Of a stretch of 64,000 nt of DNA, positions 61,289-64,000 are shown piece after piece. Source of the stretch: JAAYBF01 sp963716445 (GTDB lineage Bacteria; Actinomycetota; Thermoleophilia; Solirubrobacterales; Thermoleophilaceae); contig OY970313.1 in NCBI GenBank assembly GCA_963716445.1, positions 434,001 through 498,000 on the forward strand. Reading direction: 5' to 3'. Below the pieces are notes generated by a model. That model did not search any database and had not been told where the DNA came from. It was given only the letters and a program-made list of their open reading frames with translations. The position numbers and the translations under genes are program-made. Position 1 is the stretch's first letter, and each line of letters begins with the position of its first letter.

Positions 61289-61861
61289 ATGTCCCGCATC
61301 GCCCTCCTCCTCGAGCGTCCGAAGCTCACCCTCGTCGCCCTTGCCACGTCGCTGGCGGCCGTAGGCCTAGCGATCGGCTCTGGGGCGGACTTCACGTCCG
61401 CCACGGCGAACCCCACGAACACCTTCAGCTCCGGCTCCCTGAGCCACACGAACTCCAAGAACAACGCCGCAATACTCACGGCCTCGGGCATGAAACCGGG
61501 CGGTACTGCGACCGGCTCGGTGACGATCACGAACACGGGCAGCCTGCCGGGCACGTTCTCGCTCGCGAAGTCGAACCTGACCAACCCGATCCTCGGCTCG
61601 GGCAGTGAGAAGCTGTCCGATCAGCTCGACCTCCTGATCAAGGACGGGAGCACGACCGTCTACGCGGGCAAGCTCGGCGCGATGGGAACGATCGCCCTCG
61701 ACGGCGACACCGTCACCGCGGGGACCCAGCAGTTCGGCGCCACCGGCACCCCGACGGCGGCTCACACCTACGACTTCACGGTCACTCTCCCGTTGGCCAC
61801 CGGGAACGCTTACCAGGGCACGTCGACGAGCGTGCAATACGACTGGACCGCGACGCAGTAG
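61289..61861 (+). CDS. TasA/CalY-like exported surface protein
   Basis: A 190-residue protein with a SipW-type signal (LVALATSLAAVGLAIGSGAD, then FTSATANPTNTFSSGSL). The mature part has the TasA pattern (TATGSVTITNTGSLPGTFSL, LLIKDGSTTVYAG). It is probably processed by the signal peptidase encoded 9 bp downstream and deposited as a fibre or surface layer. GAGAG precedes the ATG. Confidence 0.8.
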   Translation: MSRIALLLERPKLTLVALATSLAAVGLAIGSGADFTSATANPTNTFSSGSLSHTNSKNNAAILTASGMKPGGTATGSVTITNTGSLPGTFSLAKSNLTNPILGSGSEKLSDQLDLLIKDGSTTVYAGKLGAMGTIALDGDTVTAGTQQFGATGTPTAAHTYDFTVTLPLATGNAYQGTSTSVQYDWTATQ

Positions 61862-61870
61862 AGCGGTCAG

Positions 61871-62428
61871 TTGACCCTCGTACGCCTGAGGAAGGCGGGC
61901 GCGCTGCTCGCCACGGCCGCATGCCTATCGATGGCTGCGGCCGTGCTGGTGCCCGCGGTGCTGGGCTACGAGCGCTACGTCATCACCAGCGGGTCGATGA
62001 CCGGCACCTACGACCGTGGCTCGATCGTCTACGGCAAGGACGTCCCGAGCGCGAGCCTCCGTGTGGGCGACGTGATCACCTACAGGCCGCCCCACCCCGT
62101 CGGCGGCGGCGGGCTGATCACGCATCGCATCGCCTGGATCGGTCACGAGCGTGACGGCACGCGCGCGTTTCGCACCAAGGGCGACGCGAACCCGGTGGCG
62201 GATCCCTGGCGCTTCACGCTGGACCGCCCGACGCAGGCGCGAGCCGCCTTCCACATCCCCTATGTCGGCTACGCGCTCGCGGCGCTGGGGATCCGCTCCT
62301 TGCGGATGCTGTTGATCGGCCTTCCCGCGCTGCTGATCGCGTTCGCGATCCTGGCGCATATGTGGCGAGAGGCCGGCGCGGAGCTGCGTCGTCGCGAGGA
62401 GGCCGTCGCGCAGGGGACCGGCGGTTAG
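61871..62428 (+). CDS. ER-type signal peptidase I (SipW-like)
   Basis: A 185-residue membrane peptidase. The catalytic serine is S42 in VITSGSMTGTY, and the general base is H85 in GLITHRIA in place of the lysine of common bacterial enzymes. It has two spans, at the amino terminus and near residue 145. SipW-type enzymes process TasA-like proteins; here the genes on both sides encode such proteins. The TTG at 61871 was taken as the start. Confidence 0.87.
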   Translation: MTLVRLRKAGALLATAACLSMAAAVLVPAVLGYERYVITSGSMTGTYDRGSIVYGKDVPSASLRVGDVITYRPPHPVGGGGLITHRIAWIGHERDGTRAFRTKGDANPVADPWRFTLDRPTQARAAFHIPYVGYALAALGIRSLRMLLIGLPALLIAFAILAHMWREAGAELRRREEAVAQGTGG

Positions 62429-62431
62429 ACG

Positions 62432-63406
62432 GTGCGTCGCTCCGCCTGGACCCTGCTGCTCACCCTGCCGCTGCTCTCGGCGGCCGGCGTCCAGCTCAGC
62501 ATGGCGAGCTTCACCTCGAACACGACGAGCAACGGCAACAGCTCGCTCAGCGCCAACGCGGATTGGACCGCCCCCGAGGCAGCGAGCTCCGTTATCGCGA
62601 AGGGGGCCGGCGGCACGGTCGGCGCGATCGCGAAGAGCGGGACCTTCTACGTCTACGCGAACGCCAGCGATTCCGGCAACCCCGCGAGCGGGGTGTCGAC
62701 CGTGACCGCCAACGTCAACTCGCTCTCGAACGGCGGCGCCGCCGTAGCGCTCAGCGCGGGCTCGTACACGGTGGGCGGGATCGCCTACAACTACCGCAGC
62801 GCATTGCTCACGGCGAAGTCGAACCTCGCCGCCGGCACGACGGCCTACACGCTGACGCTCACCGATGCGGTCGCCAACAGCGTGACTCAGGGCGGCTTCA
62901 GCGTCGCCGTCGACAACACCGTCCCAACCGGCTCCGACGTCCAGACCACGAACGCGTCGGGCGGCACGACCGGGAAGCTGGAGCTGGGCGACGTCCTGCG
63001 CCTGACCTACAGCGAGCCGATCGAGCCGATCTCGATCCTGGCCGGTTGGACCGGCCCGGCCACCGGCGTCGTCGTCCGGATCACCGACGGAGGCGCCGGC
63101 AACGACGTCCTGACGATCCGCAACTCGGCCAACTCAGCCCAGCTTCCGCTCGGTTCGGTCAACCTCGGTCGCAGCGACTACGTCACGGCGACGCGCGACT
63201 TCGGCGCGAGCGCAACGGCGTCGCAGATGGCCCAGAGCGCCAACGTCATCGCAATCACGCTCGGGACGGCGAGCGGCACCACCGCTACGGCGGCGGCGAC
63301 GGCCGCGATGGTCTGGACCCCGTCGGCGACCGCTACCGACACGGCCGGCAACGCCTCGACGACGACCGCGAAGACCGAGACGGGCGCCGCCGACCTCGAT
63401 TTCTAG
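62432..63406 (+). CDS. second SipW-dependent exported protein, Ig-like
   Basis: A 324-residue protein with a signal that ends in the pattern LSMASFTSNTTSNGNSSLSA, as in SipW substrates. The rest is a Ser/Thr/Ala-rich Ig-like protein (GVSTVTANVNSLSNGGAAVA, YTLTLTDAVANSVTQGGFSV, GDVLRLTYSEPIEP). It lies 3 bp behind the signal peptidase. Possibly a second structural component of the fibre or surface layer. Confidence 0.75.
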   Translation: MRRSAWTLLLTLPLLSAAGVQLSMASFTSNTTSNGNSSLSANADWTAPEAASSVIAKGAGGTVGAIAKSGTFYVYANASDSGNPASGVSTVTANVNSLSNGGAAVALSAGSYTVGGIAYNYRSALLTAKSNLAAGTTAYTLTLTDAVANSVTQGGFSVAVDNTVPTGSDVQTTNASGGTTGKLELGDVLRLTYSEPIEPISILAGWTGPATGVVVRITDGGAGNDVLTIRNSANSAQLPLGSVNLGRSDYVTATRDFGASATASQMAQSANVIAITLGTASGTTATAAATAAMVWTPSATATDTAGNASTTTAKTETGAADLDF

Positions 63407-63445
63407 GCCCTGTCACCTCAGAACCCCTCTGAAGGCCATTTGGGC

Positions 63446-63474
63446 TGGACAGCGGCTGGCACTTGTGGTTAGAT
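63446..63474 (+). promoter_or_regulatory. likely promoter of the TetR gene at 63490
   Basis: TGGACA (63446-63451) and TTAGAT (63469-63474) with a 17-bp spacer. The transcript would start within the operator directly in front of the ATG. Confidence 0.35.
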
Positions 63475-63477
63475 GAT

Positions 63478-63501
63478 CGACTAAGTCGAATGACTAAGTC
63501 G
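63478..63501 (+). promoter_or_regulatory. operator of the TetR gene, tandem CGACTAAGTCG
   Basis: CGACTAAGTCG (63478-63488) is a perfect 5-1-5 palindrome. A second unit TGACTAAGTCG (63491-63501) follows after 13 bp and covers the first codons. This is a likely autoregulatory site. Confidence 0.55.
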
Positions 63502-64000
63502 CTCGCATCCGCTGAGGAGGAGGTGGGCCCGCCCTCGATCAGGGTGGCCAACGTCGAGGCGTTCCTCGACGCCGCCGAGCGGCTGCTGATCAGGGAGGGC
63601 GCGGGCGGGATCTCGACGCGGCGGCTCGCCGAGGAGGCCGGGCAGAACCACGGTCTCGTCCATTACTACTTCGGCTCGGTCGACGAGCTCTTGCTGCGGG
63701 CCTTGGAGCGCTTCACCGGTCGCGTGCTCGACCGGCAGAGGGCGATGTACGGGTCCGACGCGCCGTTCGCCGAGAAGTGGCGCACCGCGGTCGGTTACAT
63801 CGAGGAGGACCTGGTGTCGGGCTACCCGAAGCTCTGGGCGGAGCTCGAGGCGCTCGCCTGGAACAGGCCCGAGATGCGCGACCGCCTGAATGCCGTCAAC
63901 GACAGCTGGCGGACGCTGCTCCGTGACGCGCTGGCCGAGGCGATCGACGAGTACGGCCTCGACGAGAGGCGCTTCTCGGCGGAGGCCTGCGCCGCGCTTG
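63490..64000 (+). CDS. TetR/AcrR-family regulator, amino-terminal part
   Basis: 170 codons are visible; the gene runs off the right edge. The helix-turn-helix lies at about residues 30-70 (LLIREGAGGISTRRLAEEAG, then QNHGLVHYYFGSVDELLLRA). The ligand domain follows. Two palindromic units overlap the start, so it probably represses itself. No target can be named. Confidence 0.87.
   Translation, partial: MTKSLASAEEEVGPPSIRVANVEAFLDAAERLLIREGAGGISTRRLAEEAGQNHGLVHYYFGSVDELLLRALERFTGRVLDRQRAMYGSDAPFAEKWRTAVGYIEEDLVSGYPKLWAELEALAWNRPEMRDRLNAVNDSWRTLLRDALAEAIDEYGLDERRFSAEACAAL

Overview
The window is high-GC DNA with dense short operons, frequent GTG and TTG starts, ATGA/GTGA overlaps and an actinobacterial initiator tRNA. 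Secreted proteins with Lys-rich Ig-like tails, an ER-type signal peptidase and SHOCT proteins suggest Actinomycetota of the class Thermoleophilia (Solirubrobacter/Conexibacter-like). That placement is an inference from gene content; no rRNA is present. Layout: 1-1235 is ordinary chromosome, with the start of an exopolyphosphatase gene, a TetR regulator and the initiator tRNA-Met. From the anticodon loop of that tRNA (1194) to about 16.2 kb lies a composite, decaying integrated island. A long left-end repeat, including the 3' half of the tRNA, recurs at 14263, and a shorter part of it recurs at 8236. A right-end repeat with paired GGGCAAC boxes occurs at 13041, 14147 and 16094, and degenerate att-like scars lie at 8884, 10995 and 13160. 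The cargo is a 5'-truncated tyrosine integrase, XRE regulators, a lytic transglycosylase/LysM fusion, a HEWGH metalloprotease-like protein, an fchA-folD pair (folD frameshifted), the amino-terminal piece of a defence-type nuclease, a damaged toxin-antitoxin pair, a second candidate toxin-antitoxin pair, an alpha/beta hydrolase and an orphan nucleotidyltransferase. The left-end repeat also holds a possible structured RNA leader in front of a small gene. | 16.8-25.2 kb is mixed core and accessory DNA: a secreted PPC-like protein, a RibD-C/DHFR-like reductase, a potassium channel, two DHA2-type MFS exporters, an internally deleted enolase-superfamily gene, a PhoU-like DUF47 protein, a PhoB/OmpR-type response regulator and a receiver-less winged-helix relative. 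| 25.3-50 kb looks like a phosphate-starvation regulon. A minus-strand operon runs from a PstS-like protein through an FtsH protease to three large exported proteins. A second minus-strand pair encodes exported propeller-like proteins. On the plus strand lie pstS-pstC-pstA-pstB, a lipoprotein, two zinc-ribbon proteins and a three-domain murein hydrolase, followed by a PhoX-like phosphatase. Tandem 11-bp CTTCACC-type repeats precede the PstS-like gene (six units), pstS (five or six units), phoX (three or four units) and the DUF47 gene (two units), which ties these transcription units together as a predicted Pho regulon. | 50-64 kb holds a small membrane protein, a two-component cluster (NarL-type regulator, lone receiver, histidine kinase), a run of SHOCT and membrane proteins, an AI-2E-family transporter, an HdeD-like protein, a membrane-bound alkaline-phosphatase-superfamily protein, a CYTH protein, a TasA/SipW-like surface-protein locus and the start of a TetR regulator. 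| The strongest leads for follow-up are the tRNA-anchored island with its repeated structured leader, and the 11-bp-repeat regulon that joins phosphate transport to FtsH and cell-wall turnover.
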